The notes beneath the pieces were generated by a model that saw only the letters and a program-made list of their open reading frames with translations, was not told the DNA's origin and ran no database searches. From the NCBI GenBank assembly GCA_013433145.1, contig CM024172.1, positions 10,998,053-11,062,052 on the forward strand: a stretch of 64,000 nt of DNA, written 5' to 3'. Shown one piece after another: positions 27,401 through 37,654 of this stretch. The first letter of the stretch is position 1, and each line of letters starts with the position of its first letter. The stretch comes from Ascaris suum (lineage: Eukaryota > Nematoda > Chromadorea > Rhabditida > Ascarididae). Both the position numbers and the translations under genes were made by a program.

Positions 27401-30400
27401 TCTTCCAGTACTTCATTGATTGGAACTCACTCACTTATGTAGAGTAGAATATCATCTCCCAAAATATCATCTATGCACTTATTTTAGCCTATTTAATGCA
27501 CTAAAAGCTGACTCTACCGCTGAATGAATGAATGTCAGGAACTGCATCGGTCGCGTTAAGGCACTGTTTTTGTTGTTATCCTTGAAATTCCAGTTTACTT
27601 TCGCCTATCTAAGAAATTGTCCATCAGCTGAAATATATGTCATTTAGAGTTTAGTATAGCTGATGTGAATTATTTGTTTCAGGTGGATGTGGAGCGCGCA
27701 AATGCATATGCAAATCAACTTGAGAAGAAGCAGAAAGGATTCGATAAGGTTATCGATGAATGGAGGAAGAAGACCGATGACTTGGCTGCAGAGCTGGACA
27801 ACGCCCAACGTGAAGCGCGAAATGTGTCGACAGAGTTGATGAAACTGAAAACTGAGCAGGATGAAGTTCTCGAGACAATTGAAGGCCTTCGAAGGGAAAA
27901 CAAGTCACTCACATTGGAGATCAAGGACCTTACAGATCAGCTAGGTGAAGGAGGTCGATCAGTGTTTGAGATGCAAAAGATTATTCGACGACTTGAGGTT
28001 GAGAAGGATGAGCTGCAGCATGCACTTGATGAGGCTGAGGCGGCGCTTGAAGCTGAAGAAAGCAAAGTATTACGTGCACAAGTGGAGGTGTCACAAATTC
28101 GTTCCGAAATCGAGAAACGAATCCAGGAGAAAGAGGAGGAATTCGAAAACACACGGAAGAATCACCAACGAGCGATCGAATCCATGCAGGTACTGAACTA
28201 CTTTAGCTTTATTGCACTGAATTTTTTATAGCAGGTAAGAAATGCAGCGATCCGCAAACTTCTTGAAAATGTAATTAGATTCGTTGGTGAAAAAAAGGAC
28301 CAAAAAAGTCATTTTCTGAAATAGTTTCAAGGAAATAGTATACCAAACAGATGAAGTAACGATTTTAACCAGATGCGATTTGTAGCAGGTGACACTCAAG
28401 GAGTACTATTACTCAAGGAATACACCATTCTTATTGGAAAAAGATCATGTGTGCTACTGAATAAAATAGCAGCGACAAGCTTTCGCAAGGCTCTAGCTCA
28501 ATAATTCTTTCAATGCAACGTTACATACGCTACTTTTAAGTGTTAGCCTCAGAGACTGCCTTATTGGAATAAGGCATACTGGTTCATTTTTACACATATA
28601 ATTGTAAACCTACTTTCATTACCGATAATGCTTAGGCGGAAATTCGGCTCAAAATGCCGGTAAAAATGATTTCGACTGGTAATAGTTCAATATTTTCGCA
28701 AGAACCATTGAATATATGAACATTTTGCGCATCGCACATTGAGAAATGAGAGACTAAATTTCAGGCATCATTGGAGAACGAGACAAAGGGCAAGGCGGAC
28801 CTTTTGCGGCTAAAAAAGAAACTCGAGTCTGACATCAATGAGCTCGAGATCGCACTCGATCATGCCAACCAAGCCAACGCCGACGCACAGAAGAATCTGA
28901 GAAAATACCAAGATCAAATTCGAGAACTTCAACAACAGGTTAATCAGCGTAATTTGAAATTCTCGTTGTTTGATAGCCTCGTTGCACATGCCGTCCAGCT
29001 GAACATTCTAATATAAGAATATGCTACTATAAACATCGCTGCTTGTGTAGATGATGACAGCCGTCTGTGAATTTATTAACTTATTTGGTGGAGAAATTTA
29101 CCAGTTTATAATAATTTGCACACTTTGTGTTTATTATAATATGAGTAATTCTGAGGCAATTTTGGGAATTATTTTCTGAAATGTAAGTAATGGGGTCAGC
29201 CATATCTAAGATAAAGCAAAGGCTGAATACGACAATACTAGTCGATGAACTAATTCCTCGTTACGTGGTAAAATAGGCATCATGCTGAACATCTAGTATT
29301 TCCCCACTAAAATTTCGTTCTTAAATGCGCTAGTCAGTTCAGTTCAATTTTTTTCATAATTAGGGCCAAGTATGGCGCAGCACTCACTTCACTCAACATT
29401 TATAACTTCCTTTCCTTGAATAAAATAGTGTAGTGATGATTATAGGTGGAAATCGAGCAGCGAAATCGCGAGGATATTCGCGAGCAGTATCTGAATATGG
29501 AGAAGCGTGCAACAGTGCTCCAATCCGAGAAGGAAGAGCTGGTAGTAGCTATGGACCAAGCAGAACGTGCTCGCAAGCAAGCCGAACGTGAAGCTAACGA
29601 AGCGCACACACAATGCAACGAGTTGTCCGCACAAGCCGAATCGTTGAACGCCATCAAACGTAAACTCGACAGTGAGCTCCTTCAAATCCAAACTGACCTT
29701 GATGAGACCCTCAACGAGTTCAAGAGCTCCGAAGAACGCAGCAAAGCAGCAATGGCCGATGCAGCGAGACTCGCCGAACAACTTCACCAAGAACAGGAAA
29801 GTGCAATGCAGAGCGAGCGTATGCGAAAGTCGCTTGAGACGCAGCTCAAAGAAATGCAGGTATGACTATGCAATTTCACTGTGGTTATTCATTTAATACT
29901 CGCATGACTCTCAGGTTTTTGAATTATGTATCTCCAAAAATTAGAAATCGCGAAGGCGAAGAAGATCCTAAATGACGGAGTTTATCGCCCTCTCATTTGA
30001 ATGTAATGAAAAGACGAAGACGAGAACGTATGTAAAAGGGGTCCTGGTCCTCTCTTTAATCGCCTCCTTTCCTTCTGAAAGCGTCCTCACCGCGACACAA
30101 GGCAATGCTGATTTTCATTCAACGGTATGCCTTTCCTTTAATGGTATAGATGAGTAGATCGAGAGAAGGCAAATAACAACATCAAACTGCAGGCACGTTT
30201 GGATGAGGCTGAAGCAGCAGCACTTAAAGGCGGTAAGAAGGTGATCGCCAAGCTCGAAGCACGTATTCGCGAATTAGAAAACGAACTCGACGGTGAACAG
30301 AGACGCTACCAGGAAGCCAACAAAACACTCAGCAAGCACGATAGACGCATCCGAGAGCTGCAATTCCAAGTAAGCTTGGCCTGCATATTGCCGCTGTTGC

Positions 30401-31425
30401 ACCCTCCATAGTCGTTTGAAATTTCAAAGCAGGATATCATGAGTAGGAAGAAGTTTTGAAAAGTTTTAGGTTATTCTAATTTCGCGGTAAACCTTCAAAA
30501 AAAAAAGCTGAATGACCTCCGCCGGTCAAGTAAAGCGTCATTCCGCATAGGAAGATCCTAACTGCTGAAAATTAAGACGTATTTGTGAGGTTTAAGTTCG
30601 AGTTTCATGCACTTAGGATCTATTCTTTTTTTCTCGTCTAGCAATCAATCCGTGCAGTATAGTATTGATCTGAGTATGAGAAGATTTGAAGCAAATAAAA
30701 ACGACTTCAGGTTGATGAAGATAAGAAGAATGCCGAGCGAACGCACGATCTCATTGATAAACTGCAGAATAAACTGAAAACACAGAAAAAGCAAATCGAG
30801 GAAGCTGTGAGTTGTTGCGCTTTAATTTCTATATCTTTACAGTTTTATTCGTCGACATCGTTATAGAAATGAAGCAATAACATTTCGGTTCCTAATATTG
30901 TTGTTTTGTTCTATTTCTATTGATCAAAAATGATCTCGTAATTTCAAGATCTCTTGTAAAAATATAATGATATAATTATGATGTTGATAATGAGCGCATC
31001 TTTCGTTTCCAAATTATCGATGCACTATGTATCAACTGTTAGTATTTTCGGCGGTTTACTAGAAAGTTTGCGCAACGTATTGTACATAAAAATGTGCCGC
31101 ATAATCGATGTTTGAAGGAACGCTTCGGATATTCCAAACTGAAATCCTTAAGCAACATAGTCTGATGGTAAAAGCGCGTACATTTCAAGCAATCAACAAC
31201 AAAAATTGAATGCAATGATTTCAGGAGGAATTGGCGAACTTGAATCTACAGAAGTACCGTCAAATCCAGCATCAACTCGACGACGCCGAAGAGCGCGCCG
31301 ATCATGCGGAGAATTCCCTTTCGAAGATGCGCGCCAAGAGCCGCAGCGGTACTACAGCTCCGCCCGGTGTTCAGACATCGCAATCTGCAGCCGTACTCCG
31401 CTCATCGTCGCGCTCCGCATTCTAG
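18379..31425 (+). CDS. unc-54: Muscle myosin heavy chain (class II), UNC-54 type, complete, 15 exons
   Basis: The sequence shows a full conventional myosin of about 1958 residues, against roughly 1960 for C. elegans UNC-54, which it matches along its length. Exons: 18379-18453, 19466-19594, 19833-19973, 20487-20711, 21086-21302, 21721-22334, 23236-23740, 24082-24956, 25350-26876, 27683-28189, 28765-28938, 29446-29859, 30193-30369, 30711-30806, 31225-31425. All phases agree. Order of parts: N-terminal strand domain, P-loop GESGAGKT (residues about 178-185), switch I NNNSSRFG (about 235-242), switch II DIAGFE (about 459-464), Gly/Lys loop 2, SH helix ([17 protein letters not shown]), light-chain-binding neck, head-rod proline near 845, then about 1080 residues of coiled-coil rod and a Ser-rich nonhelical tail. 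By family knowledge it is the ATP-driven motor of body-wall muscle thick filaments. The start could instead be the in-frame ATG at 18391, which aligns exactly with the UNC-54 start. The gene symbol is by orthology; a close paralogue cannot be excluded. Confidence 0.95.
19466..19594 (+). CDS. unc-54: Myosin exon 2: N-terminal beta domain
   Basis: 43 residues from [11 protein letters not shown] through VTARGNE. Acceptor GTTTCAG; donor GAG|GTTCGA is weak but the only phase-correct choice. Confidence 0.9.
19833..19973 (+). CDS. unc-54: Myosin exon 3
   Basis: 47 residues, [20 protein letters not shown] to SSMLIY, with the conserved [11 protein letters not shown] and [11 protein letters not shown]. 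Donor GTAAGT, phase 0. Confidence 0.93.
20401..20465 (+). repeat. Copied exon 5/intron 5 junction inside intron 3
   Basis: A roughly 39-bp stretch (ATATTGAGCATTGTGAGTTA...) repeats the end of exon 5 and the start of its intron at 21291-21331, with one base missing. It is framed by direct repeats of TCCTCTACGCATATT at 20401-20415 and 20451-20465. Confidence 0.85.
20487..20711 (+). CDS. unc-54: Myosin exon 4: P-loop
   Basis: 75 residues from [15 protein letters not shown] to [13 protein letters not shown]. Holds the Walker A loop that binds the ATP phosphates. Acceptor TTTACAG, donor GTATGT. Confidence 0.95.
21086..21302 (+). CDS. unc-54: Myosin exon 5: loop 1 and switch I
   Basis: Begins [12 protein letters not shown] and contains [10 protein letters not shown]. 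Loop 1 ([16 protein letters not shown]) is about six residues shorter than in UNC-54; loop 1 length is known to tune ADP release in myosin II. The acceptor (AATTGAAG) lacks the usual TTTCAG. Ends in phase 1 before GTGAGT. Confidence 0.9.
21721..22334 (+). CDS. unc-54: Myosin exon 6: upper 50K domain and switch II, GC donor
   Basis: Runs from [19 protein letters not shown] through [10 protein letters not shown]. The 3' boundary is GAT|GCAAGT: a GC rather than GT donor, forced because the next exon starts FNSFEQLW and no GT nearby keeps the frame. Confidence 0.93.
22384..22400 (+). repeat. G11 run plus G5, in intron 6
   Basis: Eleven G, one A, five G, about 50 bp after the GC donor. Confidence 0.9.
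23236..23740 (+). CDS. unc-54: Myosin exon 7: lower 50K domain to loop 2
   Basis: Starts [20 protein letters not shown] (relay helix) and ends QEEAAIQAK. Includes FDLGLD-like [18 protein letters not shown] and the [15 protein letters not shown] strand. Phase 1 end, donor GTAAAC. Confidence 0.95.
24082..24956 (+). CDS. unc-54: Myosin exon 8: loop 2, SH helices, neck, start of rod
   Basis: Begins with the Gly/Lys loop 2 ([13 protein letters not shown]), continues through actin-binding [12 protein letters not shown], the reactive-thiol helix [17 protein letters not shown], two degenerate light-chain-binding segments and the KPML head-rod junction at about residue 844-847. Confidence 0.95.
25350..26876 (+). 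CDS. unc-54: Myosin exon 9: S2 and proximal rod
   Basis: 509 uninterrupted residues of heptad coiled coil, including [20 protein letters not shown] and [19 protein letters not shown]. Starts at [11 protein letters not shown] after TTACAG and ends DLDDAQ|GTAAGG. Fills the largest exon of the gene. Confidence 0.96.
27683..28189 (+). CDS. unc-54: Myosin exon 10: rod
   Basis: 169 residues, [20 protein letters not shown] to [10 protein letters not shown]. Contains [20 protein letters not shown], close to UNC-54. It is the last rod exon not present in the downstream tail-only copies. Confidence 0.95.
28765..28938 (+). CDS. unc-54: Myosin exon 11: rod
   Basis: 58 residues, [20 protein letters not shown] to IRELQQQ. 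First exon shared with copies B (40722) and C (49781), both also exactly 174 bp. Confidence 0.95.
29446..29859 (+). CDS. unc-54: Myosin exon 12: rod
   Basis: 138 residues, [20 protein letters not shown] to [10 protein letters not shown]. Duplicated in copy C with the identical length of 414 bp. Confidence 0.95.
30193..30369 (+). CDS. unc-54: Myosin exon 13: rod
   Basis: 59 residues starting [20 protein letters not shown] and ending RRIRELQFQ. Acceptor ACTGCAG, donor GTAAGC. Confidence 0.95.
30711..30806 (+). CDS. unc-54: Myosin exon 14: rod
   Basis: 32 residues, [20 protein letters not shown] and on to KKQIEEA. Acceptor GACTTCAG, donor GTGAGT. Confidence 0.95.
31225..31425 (+). CDS. unc-54: Myosin exon 15: assembly region and nonhelical tail, stop
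   Basis: 66 residues plus [23 protein letters not shown] ends the coiled coil; after [10 protein letters not shown] comes a Ser/Pro/Gln-rich nonhelical tailpiece ending SSSRSAF. In the family this end governs filament assembly and is a phosphorylation target. Confidence 0.95.
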   Translation, partial: EELANLNLQKYRQIQHQLDDAEERADHAENSLSKMRAKSRSGTTAPPGVQTSQSAAVLRSSSRSAF

Positions 31426-31589
31426 ACAGTCAATTTATATTCTCCTTCGTTTTTTTTTTTTTTGCGACCATGTTTCCCTGAAGTAGCCATGTTTTTCTTC
31501 ATCAGTGAGCCTATGCCTTCTTTATAACCCTCATAAGTGCTTAAAGCCAATATTGATGTGCTATATAGTGGAGCAATTGTATTTTCTAC

Positions 31590-31897
31590 CTTTGAATAAA
31601 CCATCAAATAAAAGAGTTTGGTACGCTTTTATATCCCACACTATCAATGTGAACGATACACCTCGACTGACCAAATTGTTGACGTTGTGGCACTTCGCTG
31701 AACTAGAAGTTTTCTACCGTTGAATTAAAACATCAGCAGGTTGCATTCGTTATGACCTTTTAATAGTTAAGTTTCAAAACGCACACCTTTATGAAATAGC
31801 GCTGAATTTTGCATTTGAAGGAAATGAGGAGCATTCATGTCGAGTAACGATTTTTATAAGGTACGTTCACAGCACTCATCCGAATCAAGAAATTCAG
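31590..31897 (+). repeat. 3'-flank block shared with copy C
   Basis: About 300 bp starting at the polyadenylation signal is nearly identical to 52291-52598. One stretch (from CTTTTATATCCCACACTATC onward) runs for more than 150 bp with no difference. Rod exons in the same two loci differ at roughly a third or more of residues. Confidence 0.92.
31595..31613 (+). terminator. Polyadenylation signals of the myosin gene
   Basis: AATAAA at 31595-31600 and a second at about 31607-31612, some 170 bp after the stop. Confidence 0.75.
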
Positions 31898-33230
31898 TTC
31901 GCAACTTTTTACAAAGCGTTCGTAAGTGCACTTGGAATTAACGTTCAAGTGTTTCAGCATTCCATTTAATAGGACGAAAAAAAGTGTATTTAAATGAAGT
32001 CCAGGTGAAAACTATCGAAAACTTCAAGAAATTCCAGCAAAAGACATTATACTCTCTATCAAAAATAAAACTGTCGCCAAAGTCGATCGGTAAGGAAAGA
32101 AATAGGACTTCATTCTCAGACTTTTCGCTTTAGACGTCCCTAAAATTTAGCGGATCCTTCTGAACATTCCTTTTCGATCACTGCGCTCTCAAAATCCCCT
32201 CGAAGATGAGGAATTTGTGGATGTATTCTTATTTTTGGTCGTGCTGATGTAACAGCGTGAAAAATTAGAACCAAGGAAGGGAGAATCGAGGAGGTTGCTT
32301 CAGGTATCCTAAAGGAGTAAGCAGTGTAAGCGGCGAGAATAGTGAATGATTGGAGCACGCAATTCGCAATGAAGCAATCACAGTGTTCCTATCCAAGCAA
32401 GCACTTTGTAGACAGACTATTGACAGTAACACCACTGAACGATCTCTGGCCAAAATGACGACTGAGGAAGCAAACAATTTGGTGACCGCTGGGAACGATT
32501 GGCGGTCTGATGTTATCCGGGAGTATAAAGATATACCGCATTTCGTTCAACTCCTGGTAGAACATCCACTCATGATTCAGCGGGGAACTTCTTGGATGAA
32601 TCTCTTGTCCTGCTTGAGGCACACGAAGATTTTATTGAGACTTTTTGTGTTGTGGGAACGACCACGCTGCGATTCTTCTTTCGCGCATCCAGCTCAGTGA
32701 TATGTTTCTTCTCTGCTCTATTATACTGCATCTTTTCTCTGTTTGCATGGATGCGTGTTGCCAACCTGTTTGACATTGTGTGCACTACATTCAGTTATTT
32801 GATGGTTAGAGGTGTTTGGAACAGGTACACACCGGTACGATGGAACACAACTGCTGGGAATACAGATGCGGGTAGAACCTAAAAGGCGTGTGCAAGCCAG
32901 AAACGTTGGCGTGCATCGATTGGTGCGGTTGATGTGAGGTTTTTGAGAACTCGTTGCGAACGATGACGATTGGATATAGGGATGATGCGAGAGTTGATGG
33001 TGATATTCCACTGTTTTCTTATAAGTGAACTGTAATGATGGGAAACGGATGTGCAAAGGGCGCGGGTATTCGCGAAGCTCACTTTCCTTCTCAGAAATAA
33101 TAGAAGGTGAAAACAAAGGGCCCGAGGCGCTGCAGACACCATGTAGAGCTCTGGAAGGAGGCAGCTTGACTATTACGCCACAATTCCTCGTGCTGTTCGT
33201 GGCATTTGTAGTACCTTCGGAGTTAGTTGA
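31898..33230. other. Intergenic, unidentified
   Basis: Contains a 116-residue open frame at 32350-32700 (+) and overlapping minus-strand frames, none with recognisable similarity or a supporting splice site. Proximity to the LINE remnant suggests eroded transposon sequence. Confidence 0.4.
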
Positions 33231-33841
33231 TTGTCACGAGAAGCTAAGCAAGGAGGAGAAAATCTGGGCCAGCAACTTGCCGACTTCTTGAATGAGAACA
33301 AATTCGCGGTACCTACTGTCTTCGAGGTAGCATCTCGCTTTTTACTCAGTGCTGTCGTGATCCATGGGAAGTTCAGTGAGACCTTAGTAACAGTAACTAA
33401 CGAACATTGGAACCGTCTCCTTTATTTGGTTTTTGATATCAGGTTGCTAGAGAATGTCCAGAAACGCTTCATCTTCACTGCATTCCGGAAAATTTATCGT
33501 GATTCATACCAACCTAATTACACTGCCAGGCTAAAAATCTTCGACCTGGAATCATTGGAATACAGCATGTTTAATTTGGCTCGACTCTTTTTCATAGAAT
33601 TGTGTTTAGCTTTTCCGACATCCCATGATCAGAAATATTTCAGCTTGCACCTCCCGATAGTCGACATGCACGTCATTTTCAGCTTGCCAATGATGTTGCA
33701 GTACAAATCATGTTTTGTATACCTTTCAGGTGGAATCTGTTTCCCGCCGATATCGTTAGTGCACCCGCACCCATTCCTTCAGCTTTTAAGTTGCGGATGA
33801 ATCGTTTCGACCTACATACTGTTGCTGCTCTAACGTATTAA
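33231..33841 (+). mobile_element. LINE (non-LTR retrotransposon) C-terminal remnant
   Basis: Two pieces carry hallmarks of the C-terminus of nematode LINE reverse transcriptases. At about 33445-33560 the frame reads LLENVQKRFIFTAFRKIYRD followed by YTARLKIFDLESLEYSM. At 33731-33841 another frame reads WNLFPADIVSAP, then SAFKLRMNRFDLHTV and stop. They are in different frames with degenerate sequence between, so the copy is dead. No polymerase core is visible upstream. Confidence 0.7.
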
Positions 33842-34859
33842 ATGTGTGATCGCCTAAATTAGAGCTTTGCGAACTTGCTTCTTCCTATTCATACTCATCG
33901 TACTTCCTATTTCCATGTTTTCTCATTTCGGGACGTTAAAATAAGTGAACAGGTAAATAGAAATAACAGGAACGTTGTCCTTGTTACTTCTTTTCCAGCA
34001 TTTCTTCGAGCGCGAAGAGTCAGACCACTTCAGGCGGAAGAATTTGCCACCGGTTCGCATCTAAAATCCGTTCCCTTCCCTTGAACCCTTTGCGTCAATA
34101 AATGAAACTCTGTTATCCGCCCTATTTTCTGCAACAGTTCTGATAACCTACATTTTTAGCTTTGTGATACTTTCTCGTGGTGAAGGAGAGCACAAGCTAT
34201 GAATTTTTTGGGTAACACGGCATGATATATTGCTCTTTCTGGTGGTAAGTATAACATAACATAGTAGAACTGAAGAATGTTTTGCCGTGATTAAATGCAT
34301 TATTACACACCTTAGTATTATGAAATTTGGTGCCTTATAGTTTACAATAATATAACTTCAGGAGGTTCCGAGATGGTGACGTATAGCATAATATAGCTTT
34401 CAAAATTTCAAAGAAAACAAAGTATACGAGAGAAGTTTATAGATTCGCAGTGAAATTGCCAGCATCTCTTCACAAATTTTCTGTTAATTGCTGTTTCTCA
34501 AATATTTCCTCTCAAATCTCGAATCAATCACCCGTTTCTCTAGTTTCTTCCAACTTTTCCGCCTGAATATACGATTGCTTTTCCAACAAGAGGCATTTTT
34601 TTTGAGGTCGAAAAGATGAAAAGACGACAGGAAAAGGTTGCAAAAGGATTGCTCCTTATGGGACTTCGACAGCAATGGGTTTTCCTTCAAATATCTTGTG
34701 GTTATTTTTCGCACCTGATAACATAACCCATGAATAAATTGCAAATGTTTTCAGAGTATTGTGAAATCGAAGTGTGTTTTCCACTAGTTGAAAGAGTATG
34801 ATGGCTTTATTGTGTTGGTAATTTTTTTTTCTCTCAACGACATTTTTTCTTCTATGAGA
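33842..34859. other. Intergenic, nothing recognised
   Basis: AT-rich; short frames on both strands without similarity or splice context. Confidence 0.5.
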
Positions 34860-35007
34860 CTCATTTTTTCGATGATTTAGATCAAATAAGACTTAACTCA
34901 TTTTTTCGATGATTTAGATCAAATAAGACTTAACTCATTTTTTCGATGATTTAGATCAAATAAGACTTAACTCATTTTTTCGATGATTTAGATCAAATAA
35001 GACTATA
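34860..35007. repeat. 37-bp tandem repeat, four copies
   Basis: Unit CTCATTTTTTCGATGATTTA plus 17 bp ending GACTTAA. The first three copies are essentially identical; the fourth diverges in its last bases. The lack of decay suggests recent expansion. Confidence 0.92.
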
Positions 35008-35518
35008 TTGAAAGATTTATGCAAAAAGCTAGAAACATGAAATTTTCTGCTCCATGAAAGTATAAAATTGTGCACAAACATAAGGTTCGAAAATTTTCGA
35101 CATTCACCGCAATTGCGATATATGCCTCTAATTTGATCTATTCTTCGCATCACTCTTGTCCATCTAGGTGATGATTATACTTGTAAATTTCTAAAACCCT
35201 CAATGTGTCTTCCCATTCAAATGATTTCGTTGAAAAGAGAGCACAATTCTAGCATATTCCTATTCTTTGCTATCATCAACTTTTTATTTACAATCTCCTC
35301 AAGCCATGATATTTTTTTTTCGACTATATATGCGAGAATTTCTTTATAAAACATCGATTTTGAGCTCGTCCACCTCCATCCTATTTCACTTTCTGATCAT
35401 GTATTTTCCGTTGCGTTTTCTGAGTATGTCCATAAAATCCGATAATTTTCCTTCTGCAAGAAATTGTTATTCCTCTAATAAGACATACGCGTCATGTTTC
35501 TCTTCGGCACATTTTGCT

Positions 35519-35869
35519 CTAACACACTGCATCACGGAGTTTCCTCGTGTCCTTGCGAGTCTGTGGCGATCTCTTCCAGCTCACGAAAAATCCATAAAGG
35601 TCGCTGTGATTTCCGCCAAGGAATCTTGGTTCCAGGAAGTTTTCTATGGGGACGGGAGGTTTTGGGAAGCGCGGGCCTCTGTGGCCTAAAATCCATGAGA
35701 TACCTTTATGCCATAACTCTCGCGACGGGAGCACCAATGGGACGATGGGGAGTGACGGCGAATTAACTTCAAACACCAGCTCACGCACATCGATCACGTG
35801 CATTTCTTCGTCAGCTGTTGTCTCTAATATATGATCGCAGCGGAGCCCTGAGCTCCAAGGTTTGCGCAC
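35519..35869 (-). other. GC-richer conserved-looking segment, possible dispersed repeat
   Basis: A 116-residue minus-strand frame contains EMHVIDVRELVFEVNSPSLP and HRGPRFPKPPVPIENFLEPR. The DNA is markedly GC-richer than its surroundings. No start context or splicing partner is visible. I suspect a repeat family of nematode genomes rather than a host gene; the translation may be incidental. Confidence 0.35.
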
Positions 35870-36729
35870 TTCAGATTTTTGAATTGTATATGCTGAACTC
35901 TTTCTATTGTTCGCTATAAGGCTACTGTGCTGTCATGTGTTCGTTGTCATCGCAACGACATCAACACTGGCAATAGGATAACGTCGTTCGTGCGCATACG
36001 TTATGCGCCACTGCAGTTAGAGTTATGCACTCATTGAATCATGTGTTATGTTTAGGGATCTGATTTTTCTTGTTCTTGGCTCCATACGGGAAGGTAATTA
36101 ATTACCTTCAGTATGTGCAATAAATTCTCGTTTCTGCTCACAAAAACTATATGCTAGTGTGATGAGTGACAGCGTGACAATGAGCATTGATGAGCATTTT
36201 TAATTGACAGCCTCGCTGGTAATGATTGATGAGAATATGTTCAGCGCATTTCTCTGAATGCTCACGTTCTAAAAAATTTGCAAATAGCAATAACTCCTGC
36301 TTATTGCATCAGAAAGTGATATCTCTTTTTTATTAAAATAAATCATAGATTTATTGGAATAAGATTAATCGATTCTCGACCATGCCTTAATATACTTGTC
36401 GTTTTTTTTTCGTTCATGATATTATATTTGAAACAAAGACAGAGATGTTCGTTACTATTTATGGAAATTTCGAGCCATTTTTCCAGAGTAATAAAACAAG
36501 ATGTGAATGATTTCTTCAATACTTCAGTATTTTCTATTCGTTTTCTTTGTGATTTATACGTATGTGGTTTATCTATACCTACAAAGTTTTCCCTTCTCCA
36601 GATTCATCGATATCCTAGTCGCAACAATCAAACACAAACATGCGCATACATATGCACAGCTATTATATTGCCGTAATATGCTAAACGAAAACCAGCGCAA
36701 GTGCATTATTAGACTTGCAAAGAAATTTT

Positions 36730-36825
36730 AGCATTGACGGCATTACTCGTTTATGTCAGCACTCTCAGCATACTAGAAGTATGCTGAGAGTGGTTCGGTG
36801 TATCTCGGATTTGTCTGTCAATGCT
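36730..36825. ncRNA. Nested hairpin, 14-bp perfect inner stem
   Basis: CACTCTCAGCATAC (36760-36773), loop TAGAA, then its exact complement GTATGCTGAGAGTG (36779-36792). An outer pair AGCATTGAC (36730-36738) and GTCAATGCT (36817-36825) closes a 96-nt structure. The sequence between the two stems pairs poorly. A small-RNA precursor or the remnant of a foldback element are both possible. Confidence 0.4.
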
Positions 36826-36941
36826 GTCGCGTCCGCAGTATGCAGACATTTTCCAATAATAAGTTGGCAATCATTGTCTAAGTATCGCAGCATCGATCTA
36901 CATGCGTATGTTTGATCGTTACGTGGTAAGCTTTTACGTGG

Positions 36942-37105
36942 ATGTGATTGCAAAGGGCCAGAAAGGGCTCATGTGATTGCAAAGGGCCAGAAAAAAATAG
37001 CAAATGCAAATGGGATATTACGAGGGATTGTAAACAGCCAAAGAAAATAGCATATACAGAATGGGATTGCAAGAGATGGCTAAGAGCCAGAGGAAATAAC
37101 AAATG
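36942..37105. repeat. Degenerate tandem repeat
   Basis: GATTGCAAAGGGCCAGAAA occurs twice in 33 bp, followed by progressively diverged copies (GATTGTAAACAGCCAAAGAA, GATTGCAAGAGATGGCTAAG). Unit length is irregular. Confidence 0.7.
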
Positions 37106-37548
37106 CATAATGGGTCCGCTATTTACGATAGTCTTGTGCCCCTATCGGAGAATTCCTTGGCTCATCGATGTCGATTCAGCACACATGTTTACTGCTCCAT
37201 TTTTTTTTGAATGGATTTTTTTTTTCTCACTCTATTCTACAATATGCTTGCGTTGATTAAGTAAACTGTTGAGTGCAAGAAATTTTCATTGTATTTTGCA
37301 AATAGAAGCTTTGCATGTCGATGATTTATTGCTAGTTTAGAAGTGAAATATTGCAAATGATGATTGGTTCATTGCTATTTTTGCGACATTTTGCATATGA
37401 TTAACGATTGATTTATTAATATTGCACAAATTCAATATTGTATGCGGCTGGTTTCTATTTATTTTAGAACTGTAATTTTGTTTCCGATTGATTTACTATC
37501 TCTTTTCGTCATCAAACGGTTGCAACAGTGAACGAAAAAGCCAACAGA
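37106..37548. other. Upstream region of copy B
   Basis: AT-rich with no frame of note. The last 40 bp share TTTCGTCATCAA with the same position upstream of copy C (about 47038), so the 5' leaders are homologous. Confidence 0.4.
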
Positions 37549-37654
37549 ATGTCAGGAACACATGAAGTATCGGGCCGTTTCACCGATAAAGAGGGCAACT
37601 ATCGGGATGGATCATTGCTAAAGAAGAAACAAGAAGAGTGGGCCAGAGATGAAG
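37549..37654 (+). CDS. Copy B exon X: novel N-terminal exon
   Basis: ATG plus 35 codons ending DGSLLKKKQEEWARDE, donor G|GTCACA in phase 1. It shares DGSLLKKKQEEWA-DE with 47061-47184; the N-terminal halves differ by length and sequence (SGRFTDKEGNYR here). Not myosin, and not present anywhere in the 18-31 kb gene. Family unknown. Confidence 0.6.
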
